From positions 1 to 45,406 of the forward strand of contig VGIF01000007.1 in NCBI GenBank assembly GCA_016868015.1: 45,406 nt of DNA, read 5' to 3'. Positions 7,706 through 16,734 of this stretch are shown here, one piece after another (the stretch's first letter is position 1; every line of letters starts with the position of its first letter). The notes beneath the pieces were generated by a model. The model had not been told where the DNA came from and searched no databases. It was given only the letters and a program-made list of their open reading frames with translations. The position numbers and the translations under genes were made by a program. Origin of the DNA: Betaproteobacteria bacterium. Lineage in GTDB: Bacteria > Pseudomonadota > Gammaproteobacteria > Burkholderiales > SG8-41.

Positions 7706-8662
7706 ATGAGTACATTCCCCAATTGGGCGTTCGCGGCAACAGCGCTGCTGACGTTCACCCCCGCAGTACTAGCCCAACCATTCCCCGTAAAACCCGTGCG
7801 CTTCATTCTCGGGCCCAGCTCCGAAGTGCTGCCACGCATCATCGCGCAACGTTTGTCGCAAACTTGGGGCCATCAAGTGCTGGTCGATCCGCGCCCCGGC
7901 GGCGGCGGCACGGTGGCGGCCGATACCGTCGCCAAGGCGCCGCCCGATGGCCACACGTGGCTACTCTCCACGGCGACCTTCACCGTGAGCGCGAGCCTGC
8001 TCGCCAACCCGCCGTTCGATCTTACGCGCGATTTTCAGGCGGTGACGCTGCTCGCAAGCGCGCCGTTTTATTTGATGGCGCACCCGTCGCTGCCGGTGAA
8101 AAGCGTCAAGGAACTGATCGCGTTCGCCAGGGCACGCCCCGGCCAGTTGAATTACGGCAGCTCCGGCATGGGCACGCCGCCGCACATGGCCGCCGAAATG
8201 TTCAAAAGCATGGCGACCATCAAGTTGGTGCACGTGCCGTATAAAACGGTTGCCGCCGCACTCACGGATCACATCGCTGGGCAGATTCAAGTGTCGTTTC
8301 AATACGGTCCATCGAGCCTGCCGGTGGTGCGCGCGGGGCGCTTGCGCGGCTTGGCGGTAACCAGCCTCAAGCGCTCGCGCTTCGCGCCGGAGCTGCAGAC
8401 GATGGACGAAGCCGGCGTGCCGGGTTTTGAAATCGCCGGCTGGAACGGCATTCATGTGCCGCTGAAAACACCGGCGGAAATCGTCAACAAACTCAACACC
8501 GATCTGCGCGCCGCGCTGCAAGCGCCCGAGGTGGTGGAACGTTTGACGCAGGCAAGTCTCGACATACACGGTTTAACCAAGGCGGATTTCGAAGCCTTTG
8601 TGCTGAAGGACCGCGCGCGTTTTGCCAAGGTGGTGAAGGCCGCGGGGATTACGCCGGAGTGA
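7706..8662 (+). CDS. Bug/TctC-family solute receptor, non-canonical ligand loop
   Basis: 318 residues from the ATG at 7706, chosen because AAGGA lies seven bases upstream and the signal peptide then begins MSTFPNWAFAATALL; the ATG at 7682 adds eight unlikely residues. Family features: FPVKPVRFIL, DPRPGGGG, VPYKTVAAA, and a C-terminal helix ending VVKAAGI. The usual first loop APGGG-D is replaced by GPSSEVLPR. The same change is seen in the interrupted Bug at 5438, so the two form a subfamily. Divergently transcribed from the 6464 gene. Confidence 0.88.
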   Translation: MSTFPNWAFAATALLTFTPAVLAQPFPVKPVRFILGPSSEVLPRIIAQRLSQTWGHQVLVDPRPGGGGTVAADTVAKAPPDGHTWLLSTATFTVSASLLANPPFDLTRDFQAVTLLASAPFYLMAHPSLPVKSVKELIAFARARPGQLNYGSSGMGTPPHMAAEMFKSMATIKLVHVPYKTVAAALTDHIAGQIQVSFQYGPSSLPVVRAGRLRGLAVTSLKRSRFAPELQTMDEAGVPGFEIAGWNGIHVPLKTPAEIVNKLNTDLRAALQAPEVVERLTQASLDIHGLTKADFEAFVLKDRARFAKVVKAAGITPE

Positions 8663-8728
8663 TGAGATGTTAAGTTCCAATTGCAATCGGTTTTTCGTAG
8701 CGCTCCTCGGAACTGCAAAAATTTCCTT

Positions 8729-8781
8729 GTCGTTCCCGCCCTGGACTAAGGCTTTCCAGGGCAGGCTGCGGCGGGAACCCA
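8729..8781. repeat. MITE-like inverted repeat, copy 2 (short)
   Basis: TGTCGTTCCCGCC and GGCGGGAACCC form the arms. It resembles the other four copies but is shorter, and follows the Bug gene stop by about 65 bases. Confidence 0.55.
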
Positions 8782-8850
8782 TAACGCCGTGTGTTACGGC
8801 GCTGCGCTCGGAACACGCACGCGCTGGAGCCGGAATAACATCGGTGGTGT

Positions 8851-8970
8851 TGATGTGTGTTGACGTGTGTTGATGTGTGTTGACGTGTGTTGATGTGTGT
8901 TGATGTGTGTTGATGTGTGTTGATGTGTGTTTATCTGTGTTTATCTGTGTTTATCTGCATTGATCCGTGG
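8851..8970 (+). repeat. Tandem array, 12 units of 10 bp
   Basis: Eight units of TGATGTGTGT or TGACGTGTGT are followed by two of TTATCTGTGT, then TTATCTGCAT and TGATCCGTGG, all in exact 10-base register. The 3' units resemble the widespread intergenic TTATCTGTGT-type repeats of bacteria. The TG-rich units alternate purine and pyrimidine. It ends ten bases before the MFS start, so copy-number change could affect expression. Confidence 0.9.
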
Positions 8971-8980
8971 TTAAAACGAA

Positions 8981-10180
8981 TTGAAACCGCACACCCAGCC
9001 CCGCGCCAACCGCGAACTACTGGCCACGTATGGCGCGGGCGTGTTCACCAACAGCGTGTGGGACATGCTTTCGGTGGTGGTGCCGCTGTACGCGGTGGCG
9101 GTGGGCTTAAACGCCGCGCAAATCGGTCTTGTCGTTGCCGCGCGCTCGGTGTTGCCGGCGCTGCTGTCGATCCACGGTGGCATTTTGATGGATCAACTCG
9201 GCACGCGGCGCGTGTTGATGTGGATCGCGATTGCCTGCACCGTGCTGCCGGTGCTGTATCCGCTGTGCGGCTGGTTTACCGTGCTCATGGGGTTGCAGTT
9301 GCTGCTGGGGCTTGCCTCCGCGCTCGGCATGTCGGCCTCGCAAACTTGGGCGATGCACGTGGGCCGCGGCAACACCGTGATGCTCGCGCGCTACAGTGTC
9401 GCCACCCGGATCGGCACCTTCATCGGCCCGGTGCTGGCGGGTGCTGCGTGGGATCTATACGGCGCGTGGGCGGCGTTTATCGTGGTGGCACTCGCCGGCG
9501 CGGGGGTGGTGTACAGCAACGCGCAAAGCACGCTCGCGCAACCCGCGATTCCCCACGGTCCCGGGCCCTTCCCGCGATCGGTGCTGCTGCCGCGCTGGGC
9601 GCCGCATAAAGAAGCGCTGCTGCTCGCCACCATACCCGCGGTGGCGTTCATTCTCATCGCCAGTTTCTTGCGCAACACCTCGGGGGCGATTCAAAGCTCG
9701 TTATACGTGGTGTATCTGAACGGCGTGGGCTACACCGGCACGCTGATCGGCGCGCTGGTCGCCACGGCGGAGATTGCCGGCGTGGCGGGCTCCTTGCTCG
9801 CCGCGCGCGCCGAGCGCCGTTTGGGCGCACCGCGCCTGGTGATCCTGTGCGTGGCGGTGTCGATCGTGTGCATTTGCGCCACGCCGCTGATCGCCGGCGC
9901 CCTGATGGCGCTGGTTGCCGCGTGTGTGTTGCGCGGCATCGTGCAAGGCATGAGCCAGCCGCTGATGTACGCGATCTTGAGCAACGAAGTCGCCGATAAC
10001 CGCCACGGCGCGTCGGTCGGCCTGCGCAACGCCGTGGTGCGGCTGGGTTCCATCGTCACGCCAGCGGTGATGGGCGTGATCGCGCAAGCCTATGGCATCG
10101 AAGCGAGTTTTTATGTGATCGGCGCGGCGTTTTTGCTGATTACCGCGGGGCTGGCCGGTTACGCGCGGCGGTTGAGGTGA
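8981..10180 (+). CDS. MFS transporter
   Basis: A 399-residue protein with about twelve hydrophobic segments. A GGILMDQLGTRRVLM loop between helices 2 and 3 matches the MFS signature GxxxDRxGRR. A second-half equivalent (LAARAERRLGAPRLVIL) marks the internal duplication. Substrate unknown; the neighbours suggest organic acid or metabolite transport (inference). The frame opens with a TTG at 8981 directly after the tandem repeat and has no visible ribosome site. The next ATG (9065) would remove part of helix 1, so the start is uncertain. Its stop is one base from the stop of the convergent dehydrogenase gene. Confidence 0.85.
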   Translation: MKPHTQPRANRELLATYGAGVFTNSVWDMLSVVVPLYAVAVGLNAAQIGLVVAARSVLPALLSIHGGILMDQLGTRRVLMWIAIACTVLPVLYPLCGWFTVLMGLQLLLGLASALGMSASQTWAMHVGRGNTVMLARYSVATRIGTFIGPVLAGAAWDLYGAWAAFIVVALAGAGVVYSNAQSTLAQPAIPHGPGPFPRSVLLPRWAPHKEALLLATIPAVAFILIASFLRNTSGAIQSSLYVVYLNGVGYTGTLIGALVATAEIAGVAGSLLAARAERRLGAPRLVILCVAVSIVCICATPLIAGALMALVAACVLRGIVQGMSQPLMYAILSNEVADNRHGASVGLRNAVVRLGSIVTPAVMGVIAQAYGIEASFYVIGAAFLLITAGLAGYARRLR

Positions 10181-10181
10181 T

Positions 10182-11147
10182 TCACCGCAACTCCGGAACC
10201 ACCCACAGCGGCTTCTCCCCACGCGCCACGCGCTGCGCGTTGGTGTAGCTGTTGGCCCAGCGCTTGGACCAGCTCTCCCACGTCGGCCCGGCGGCATGCG
10301 GTGACAGCACGGTATTCGGCAGCGTGAATAGCGGGTTTTTCGGATCGGCCGGTTCTTGCTCGAACACGTCGAGCCCCGCCGCCCAAATGCGTTTTTCCTT
10401 CAACGCCTGGTAAAGATCACCTTCGTGCACCAGCTCGCCGCGCGCGCAGTTGATCAGAATTGCCTCGCGCTTCATCAAATTGATCGTGCGCTCGCAAATC
10501 ATGTGGTGCGTGGTGTGATCGAACGGCGCGTGCAGCGTAACGATGTCGGCCTCGCGCAACAAATCGTCGGGTGCGCGGTATTCGACGTTAAGTTGCTTCG
10601 CTTCGTCCGGCGTCGGCCGCACCGGGTCGGTGTAAATCAGTTTCACTTCAAAGCCCGCCAGCCGGCGCGCCAGCACCTTGCCGATATGGCCCAGGCCGAT
10701 GATGCCGATAGTTTTGCCGGCGATTTCGTGTTCTTCTTCCTGGCCGAATTTGCTTGACTTCCATTTGCCTTCGCGCAGCAAACGGTCAAGATCGGGTAGT
10801 TGGCGGCTCACCGCGAGCATCAGCATGATCGCGTGCTCGGCCACCGCGTACGAATTTGCACCGCCGTTGTTGCACAACGGGATGCCCATGGCCTTTAGCT
10901 TGGCGAGGTTCGCGCCGTCGTAACCCGCACTCAAAAACTGTATGAGCTTCAGGTTTTTCATGTGCTCGTAGTCACGCTCCTCAATGCCGCTGCGAAAGCC
11001 TAAATAAAAATCCGCGCTTTCCAGTTGCTCGATGCGCTGATCGGGGCTTTTTGAGAGCAGCTCCAGCGTGAACCCTTGCGGCAATTGCGCTTCGCCGATG
11101 GCCCAGGCTTTGGGGGCGATCTCTGGGCCGAAAATGATTTTTTTCAT
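10182..11147 (-). CDS. D-2-hydroxyacid dehydrogenase
   Basis: 321 residues. The NAD-binding loop IIGLGHIGKVLARRL is near residue 145. The catalytic Arg is in INCARGELV, the Glu in DVFEQEP and the His in LSPHAAGPT, the complete R-E-H set of the family. It would interconvert a 2-keto acid and a D-2-hydroxy acid using NAD(P)H; glycerate, glyoxylate and hydroxypyruvate are typical substrates. AGGAG precedes the ATG. It lies tail-to-tail with the MFS gene. Confidence 0.9.
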   Translation of the reverse strand: MKKIIFGPEIAPKAWAIGEAQLPQGFTLELLSKSPDQRIEQLESADFYLGFRSGIEERDYEHMKNLKLIQFLSAGYDGANLAKLKAMGIPLCNNGGANSYAVAEHAIMLMLAVSRQLPDLDRLLREGKWKSSKFGQEEEHEIAGKTIGIIGLGHIGKVLARRLAGFEVKLIYTDPVRPTPDEAKQLNVEYRAPDDLLREADIVTLHAPFDHTTHHMICERTINLMKREAILINCARGELVHEGDLYQALKEKRIWAAGLDVFEQEPADPKNPLFTLPNTVLSPHAAGPTWESWSKRWANSYTNAQRVARGEKPLWVVPELR

Positions 11148-11184
11148 TATTAACTCCTATGCGAGCGTGAACAAACACTTCTTT

Positions 11185-11264
11185 TGCCACAGAGGGCGCG
11201 GAGAACTCAAAGGAACCCTTACCCCCTAATTGCTTTTCTCTGTGTCCTCTGCGTCCTCTGTGGC
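11185..11264. repeat. Inverted repeat, CACAGAGG family
   Basis: Arms GCCACAGAGG...GCGGAGA and TCTGCGTCCTCTGTGGC enclose about 40 bases. It resembles the element at 23660 in theme (CAGAGG/CCTCTG) but differs in sequence. It lies between the divergent dehydrogenase and MmgE/PrpD genes. Confidence 0.65.
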
Positions 11265-11359
11265 TGATGCCTTTTACACCGCCGATGCTTGTCGAAAGAC
11301 TCAGGACAAGGGAAAACAATAGTATATTGCCCCATCTCCACTCACAATCATTCCGCATC

Positions 11360-12703
11360 ATGACTGCCATCACAAGAGAAATCGCCCGCTTTGCCGTGCA
11401 AACCCACTACGACGCGCTGCCGAAAGCAGTCGCCCACGAAGGCGTGCGCGCGTTTACCAATTTCGTCGGCTGCGCCGCCGGCGGCGCCAACGAGGTGGTG
11501 TGCGCGAAGATGATCGACATCATCGGGGACTTCAACGGCAAATCGGATTGCGTGGTCATCGGCTCCAAGGTGAAGCTCGATGCGTTAAACGCCGCGTTGC
11601 TCAATTCGCTCGCCTCCGCCTCTTTGTCGTTTAACGATACGCATTACCAAACGGTGATCCACCCCACCAGCGCGGTCGGCGCCGCGCTGATTTCGCTCGC
11701 CACCAAGCGCAACGTCAGCGGCAAGCAATTGATCGAAGCCGTAGTCTTGGGCGACGAACTGTGCTGCCGCATCGGCAATATTTTGTGCACGCCGCCGGCG
11801 GAGTGCGCGGTGGGTTTATCCACCACCGGCTTACTGGGCAGCATCGGTGCGGCAATCGCCGCGGGCAAGGTGATGGGTTTTAACGAAGACCAGATGAGCA
11901 CGGCGATAGGCATCGCCGCCAATCAATCCATGGGCATCCGTGAAGCGCACGCTTCGATGTCGAGCTGGTTCACGCCCGCCAACGCCGCGCGCAGCGGGCT
12001 GTGGGCGGCGCTCATGGCGGAAAAAGGCTTTACCTGCCCCGATACCATGATCGAAGGCGTCAAGGGTTTCGCGGTATCCTTTAGTTCAAATCCGCAAATG
12101 GGCGCGGCCACCGACGGCTTGGGCAAAAAATGGGATCTGCTCGAGCTTGCCTACAAGCCCTACCCCTGCGGTGTGGTGGTGCATCCGGTGATCGACGCCT
12201 GTTTCGAGATCACCAACAAAACTAAATTCGATGCACGCGATATCGCGCGCGTGGAACTGCGGGTAAACCCGCTGTGCCTGCAATTGTGCAACCGCCCGCA
12301 GCCCAACATCCGCGCGCAGGCGATGGTGAGCTTTCAGCACTGGACCGCGACCACGCTCACCTACAAGGAAGCGGGCTTGCCGCAAGTGACCGAGGCAATG
12401 GTGCACGACGCAGGGATCGCCGCACTGCGCGCGAAGGTGCAAGCCACCGCCGACGACAAGGTTGGGCGCGAGGAAACCTACGCCAAAGTCACCTTGAACG
12501 ACGGCCGTGTATTCGAAGGCTACTGCAAACACGCCATCAGCACGCCGCAAAACCCGATGACCGACAAACACATCGATGATAAAACGCGGCTGCAGATGGA
12601 GCTGGTGTTTGACAAGGCGAAGGCGCGGCGGGTCGTCGATGAATGTTGGCGAGTTGCGGCGTTGGCGGATGTCCGCGGGTTTGTGGAGTCGCTCGCGGCG
12701 TGA
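11360..12703 (+). CDS. MmgE/PrpD-family protein
   Basis: 447 residues from the ATG at 11360. The longer frame from 11267 covers an inverted repeat and was rejected. The family includes 2-methylcitrate dehydratase (PrpD), cis-aconitate decarboxylase and itaconate-related enzymes. Typical stretches are FVGCAAGGANE near the N-terminus, the SFNDTHYQTVIHPTSAVGAALISLA segment (family pattern D-H..HP), GIAANQSMGIREAH, and the late KPYPCGVVVHPVIDA. Likely a dehydratase, decarboxylase or isomerase of a di- or tricarboxylate (family knowledge). No ribosome site is obvious. It is followed by the alpha/beta hydrolase gene on the same strand. Confidence 0.85.
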   Translation: MTAITREIARFAVQTHYDALPKAVAHEGVRAFTNFVGCAAGGANEVVCAKMIDIIGDFNGKSDCVVIGSKVKLDALNAALLNSLASASLSFNDTHYQTVIHPTSAVGAALISLATKRNVSGKQLIEAVVLGDELCCRIGNILCTPPAECAVGLSTTGLLGSIGAAIAAGKVMGFNEDQMSTAIGIAANQSMGIREAHASMSSWFTPANAARSGLWAALMAEKGFTCPDTMIEGVKGFAVSFSSNPQMGAATDGLGKKWDLLELAYKPYPCGVVVHPVIDACFEITNKTKFDARDIARVELRVNPLCLQLCNRPQPNIRAQAMVSFQHWTATTLTYKEAGLPQVTEAMVHDAGIAALRAKVQATADDKVGREETYAKVTLNDGRVFEGYCKHAISTPQNPMTDKHIDDKTRLQMELVFDKAKARRVVDECWRVAALADVRGFVESLAA

Positions 12704-12734
12704 TGTCAGAACCCAACAAACAACTGCACCAACA

Positions 12735-12803
12735 CTGTCGTTGCCGCGCAGCGCCTGTCCTCGAATGCTTTAGTCGGGGACGGGCGCTGCGCGGGAACGA
12801 CAG
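12735..12803. repeat. MITE-like inverted repeat, copy 3
   Basis: CTGTCGTTGCCGCGCAGCGC pairs with GCGCTGCGCGGGAACGACAG with one mismatch. It lies between the MmgE/PrpD and hydrolase genes and could act as a terminator-like hairpin. Confidence 0.65.
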
Positions 12804-12842
12804 TTAAGTGCATCGGGTTTTAATTTGCCGCGGAAACAGAAT

Positions 12843-14987
12843 ATGTTACGACGTGCTTGCATCACTATCGCTAACCTCGCGCTACTGGCCGCGCTGCTCG
12901 CTGCCTTTAACGCCACGGCCCGCGTCACCCGTATCGTCATCGACGAACGCGTGTCGCCCGCATTTTGCAAAGGCACGGCCTGCGCCACCTACGGCGACGC
13001 CGGCCACTACGAGCAACTTTCCGGCCGTGCCTACGGCGAGCTTGATCCCAACGATGCGCTGAACAAGGGCATCCAGGACATCGAACTCGCCAAGGACGCC
13101 GACGGCAAGGTGCGCTACGTCGCCACCTTCGTCATCACCAAACCGGTCGATATGGGCAAAGCCAGCGGCCTGATGTGGCATGACGTGCCCAATCGCGGGC
13201 GGCCGGTAATCGTCGCCGCCGCGGAACGGCGCTTGGGCGACGTCGGGCTCGCCAGCGCGTGGCAGGGGGACAACGCGGGCATGAGCGTGAGCCTGGGCAC
13301 CACCGTGCGCGCGGACATGAAAGCCGGCGCGAACCATTGGTTGCAACTGCCGATCGCCAAAAACACCGATGGTTCGCCGGTGACCGGCCCGGTGTTCGCG
13401 CGCATCATCAATCGTTCGGGCCTTAAAGCGCAGCCGCTGATCGTACAGACCAATCCGCTCCCCTATATGCCCGCCGATCTCGACACGCGCAAGGCCACGC
13501 TGGTGTCGCGCGATCATGAATCGACCAACGGTGTGGTCACCGGTGAAACGGCGATCCCCGCCGCCGATTGGAGATTTTGCGGCGGCGGCACGTTTGACGA
13601 GCCGCAGCCGTTAACAGCGCTGCCGGTGCACATTTGCCTGAAAGGCGGCTTCAATCCCGCGAAGTTGTATCAAGTGGTCTACACCGCGAAAGACCCCTAC
13701 GTGCTGGGCATCGGTTTTGCGGCGTGGCGCGACGTGGGTTCGTTTTTCAAATATGCCGCCCAGGACGATCACGGCACCGCCAACCCGCTTGCCGGACACG
13801 TGAAGCACAGCATCGGGCGCGGACGTTCGCAGTCGGGCAACTATCTGCGCGGCTGGCTGCATTCGGGCTTTAACCAGGATGAAGCCAAACGACAAGTGCA
13901 CGACGGTATGTGGCCAATCATCGCCGGGCGGCGCATCGCGTTGAATTTCCGCTGGGCGCAGCCCGATGGCGTACTCGAGCTTTATCAAGCCGGCAGCGAA
14001 GGCCCGCAGTGGTGGGTGCCCTATCCCGACACCGCGCGTGGCCTACCCACGCGCAGCATTCTCGATCGCTGCAACGCCAGCAAAACTTGCCCGAAAATCA
14101 TCGAGCACTTCGGCGCGGCGGAAATCTGGGGCTTGAAACTCGGCCCGGAATGGGTGGGCACCAGCGCCACGCACGACATTGCGCTGCCCGACAACGTGCG
14201 GCGTTATTACATCGCCAGCACCACGCACGGCGGCGGCGCGGGCGGCTTCGATACCAGTCTGCCCGGCGTGGCGCTGCCGCAAACCGGCGCGGCCTGCCCC
14301 GGCAACAACTGGGGTGTGGGGGTGCTGCCGGCAAATCCGCTGCCACACAGCGAAACTTACAACGCGCTGAGAGTGCATTTTCGCAATTGGGTGATAAAAA
14401 ACGCCGCGCCACCAGCCAGCCGCTACCCGACGCTGCACGAAGGGCAGTTGGCCGAGCCCACCAAGGCCGCGCTGCGTTTTCCGACGATTCCGGGCCTGCG
14501 CGCGAGCGCCCCGGAGCCGGGCTTTATCAACCCGGTGCTCGATTACGACTGGGGCCCGCGCTTTGATGCCAACGACGTCACCGGCATCCCCGATCACGCG
14601 CCACCCAAAATCAAACAAGTGCTCAAAATGCTGGTGCCGCGGGTGAACGCGGACGGCAACGAAATCGGCGGCGTGCCGCTGGTGTTGCTCGACGCGCCGC
14701 TCGGCACTTATCTGGGCTGGAACATCACCGCCGGCGGCGAACGCCCGTTTCACCAGGGCAAACTCTGTAGCTACGCCGGCGGCATGATTCCGTTCGCGCG
14801 CACGCGCGCAGAGCGCATGGCCAACAACGATCCGCGCTTATCGCTCGAAGAACGTTACGGCGACCACGCGGGCTACGTCGCCGCGGTGAAAAAAGCCGCG
14901 GCGCAGGCGCTGGCGACGGGGTTTTTGTTGGCGGCGGATGCCGACGCGTTGATTGCGGCGGCGGAGAAAAGTCAGGTATTGAAGTAA
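12843..14987 (+). CDS. Large secreted alpha/beta-hydrolase-domain protein
   Basis: 714 residues from the ATG at 12843 (GGAAA upstream), with a signal-like N-terminus (LRRACITIANLALLAALLAAF). The protein looks like the uncharacterised ABhydrolase_10-type family: VTRIVIDERVSP early on, a nucleophile region GRGRSQSGNYLRGW around residue 325, THGGGAGGFD later, and a conserved C-terminal third ending in an Ala-rich helix. Probably an esterase or amidase acting in the periplasm (inference). Alternative start: TTG at 12825. It may be co-transcribed with the upstream MmgE/PrpD gene, although an inverted repeat separates them. Confidence 0.75.
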   Translation: MLRRACITIANLALLAALLAAFNATARVTRIVIDERVSPAFCKGTACATYGDAGHYEQLSGRAYGELDPNDALNKGIQDIELAKDADGKVRYVATFVITKPVDMGKASGLMWHDVPNRGRPVIVAAAERRLGDVGLASAWQGDNAGMSVSLGTTVRADMKAGANHWLQLPIAKNTDGSPVTGPVFARIINRSGLKAQPLIVQTNPLPYMPADLDTRKATLVSRDHESTNGVVTGETAIPAADWRFCGGGTFDEPQPLTALPVHICLKGGFNPAKLYQVVYTAKDPYVLGIGFAAWRDVGSFFKYAAQDDHGTANPLAGHVKHSIGRGRSQSGNYLRGWLHSGFNQDEAKRQVHDGMWPIIAGRRIALNFRWAQPDGVLELYQAGSEGPQWWVPYPDTARGLPTRSILDRCNASKTCPKIIEHFGAAEIWGLKLGPEWVGTSATHDIALPDNVRRYYIASTTHGGGAGGFDTSLPGVALPQTGAACPGNNWGVGVLPANPLPHSETYNALRVHFRNWVIKNAAPPASRYPTLHEGQLAEPTKAALRFPTIPGLRASAPEPGFINPVLDYDWGPRFDANDVTGIPDHAPPKIKQVLKMLVPRVNADGNEIGGVPLVLLDAPLGTYLGWNITAGGERPFHQGKLCSYAGGMIPFARTRAERMANNDPRLSLEERYGDHAGYVAAVKKAAAQALATGFLLAADADALIAAAEKSQVLK

Positions 14988-15003
14988 GACGCGATTGACT
15001 CGC

Positions 15004-15513
15004 TCAATGCGACGGTACCGCGGGGCAGGTCAAATGGATTTGCCCGCCCATCATGTCGGTGATCGCCGCCATGCTGCCTTTGTAGGGCATGTCCATGATC
15101 TTGACGCCTGCGAGCGATTGCAGCAGCTCCATGCACAAATGCGAGCTGGTGCCGGTGCCGCCGGACCCGAACATGACAAAGCCCGTTTCGCCTTTGCCAG
15201 CGCGATCAATTCGGTGCTGTTCCTTGCTTGCAGCGCGCCGCTCGCCAGGATCACGAACGGCGTGCCGCCGACCATGCCGATCGAGGTGTATTCCCTGGCC
15301 AAATGAAAACGATCATGCAGCGTGGTGCTGATCAAGTGCGTTTGCGTGACGATCAACAGCGTGTAGCCATCGGGCGCGGCACGCACCGCCAACTCCGAGC
15401 CGATCAGGCCGGAAGCGCCGCCGCGATTATCGACTACCACTTGCTGGCCCTGCACTTCGCTCAAGCGCGGCGCGATCATGCGCGCCACCACGTCCGAGCG
15501 GCCGCCAACGCGA
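15004..15513 (-). pseudogene. Bug/TctC receptor remnant
   Basis: The minus strand encodes GGRSDVVARMIAPRLSEVQG, VVDNRGGASG and APDGYTLL, then loses frame near 15195. The other frame resumes with FVMFGSGGTGTSSHL, MDMPYKGS, and stops at 15004 where about a third of the family C-terminus should follow. The signal peptide and first strand are missing: homology starts directly after the TAA of the luciferase-like gene at 15514. This is a decayed copy with a 5' deletion, a frameshift and a truncated end. Confidence 0.85.
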
Positions 15514-16644
15514 TTAAGCCACCTTCGCCGCTTGACGCTGCGCCGAGGCGGCGCCTATCGCCGCATTCACCCGTGGCATTACTTGCGTCGCCATTAACTC
15601 CATCGAACGCTTGGTGAGTTTTTCGTCAACCCAATCCATGCCGGCGTAGACGATTTCACCGAAGTCGCCGACTTCCTCCCGCAGCTTCAAAATTTGATCA
15701 ACGACTTTGTTCACCGTGCCGCGGATCACCAGTTTGTCGGTCAAATAATCCTCAGTGAGTTTGGAATCCGGGTCGGATGGGTCTTCCTTGAACGCCACGT
15801 GCCGGTTGGCGCTCATCATTTTGGTAAGCAGCAAGCGCCAGTAGTAACGATACGGGCTATTGGCATCGGCGCGGCCATAACTTTCCGCCACCTTGTCGTC
15901 GTCGGCCACAAAAATGGTGCGGGCTATGCGCCAATCGTTGCGGTCGGCAACCTCGCCGACTTCTTTTTTGCCTTGCTCGTAATTCGCCCAATGCGTGGGC
16001 AGCCACTTGGACATCAAAAAGTTCGCCGACAGCGGATGAAAATCACGCCGCCCCATGGCGATCACGCCCTTGGAATACGGCGCCACCACGGTGCCGACGA
16101 TTTCCGGATACGGCTTTTGATAGGGCTTGTAAAGATGTCCACGACCGATGTCCAACCGGCGCGTCTCGCGTGTCGAGACCTTGAAGCGGTTATCAGGCAA
16201 ATCGATATCGTAGGGCTGCTCGCGCTGCCAGATTTCAAGTATCACGTCGATCGCCTCGGCGAAGAGCTTGTTGCGGTCTTCGTTGATGATGCCCAGCGCC
16301 TCGGCGTCGCAGCGCAAAATGCCCGGGCTGATGCCGAAGATGAAACGCCCTTTCGCCAAATGGTCGAACATCGCGGCATGCGAGGCGAGCATCGCGGGAT
16401 GCCACTGCGAAATGTTCGAGGTGCCGGTGGCAAGCTTGATGGTCTTGGTGTCGCTAATCAGCGTAGCCAAGAACAACATGCTGCACACGATGTTCTCGGT
16501 GAGCTCGGTCAAATGCTCGCCGACGAAGGCATCGTAAAAGCCCAGCTGATCGGCGAGGATGATGGCTTCGCGGTCTTCCGCCAGCGTTTCGGTGCAGTTG
16601 CGGCCCATCGGGTGCAGCGGCATGGTGAAGTAGCCCAGGCGCAT
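15514..16644 (-). CDS. LLM-class flavin-dependent monooxygenase
   Basis: 376 residues, bacterial luciferase-like TIM barrel. It opens MRLGYFTMPLHPMGRN, with AIILADQLGFYDAFVGEHLTE at the second strand, GRFIFGISPG near residue 120 and VIAMGRRDFHPLSANFL later. These enzymes use reduced flavin and oxygen to oxidise small organics; the nearest known relatives by pattern are limonene or alkane-type monooxygenases (uncertain). GGAGAA precedes the ATG. It is 90 bases downstream of the LysR gene on the same strand. Confidence 0.87.
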   Translation of the reverse strand: MRLGYFTMPLHPMGRNCTETLAEDREAIILADQLGFYDAFVGEHLTELTENIVCSMLFLATLISDTKTIKLATGTSNISQWHPAMLASHAAMFDHLAKGRFIFGISPGILRCDAEALGIINEDRNKLFAEAIDVILEIWQREQPYDIDLPDNRFKVSTRETRRLDIGRGHLYKPYQKPYPEIVGTVVAPYSKGVIAMGRRDFHPLSANFLMSKWLPTHWANYEQGKKEVGEVADRNDWRIARTIFVADDDKVAESYGRADANSPYRYYWRLLLTKMMSANRHVAFKEDPSDPDSKLTEDYLTDKLVIRGTVNKVVDQILKLREEVGDFGEIVYAGMDWVDEKLTKRSMELMATQVMPRVNAAIGAASAQRQAAKVA

Positions 16645-16734
16645 GATGTTCTCCTATAGGTGTGTCAGCCCTCATTCATCATACGCAGCTCAATATTTTC
16701 TAAAAAGGCTCAAATAGTATAAATTTATTGTCCT

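Larger units (their letters stand above)
8663..8980. other. Repeat-filled intergenic stretch
   Basis: No gene. It contains a short inverted repeat (8729-8781), a small hairpin around ACGCCGT/ACGGCG (about 8782-8802) and a 12-unit tandem array that runs up to the MFS gene. Confidence 0.7.
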
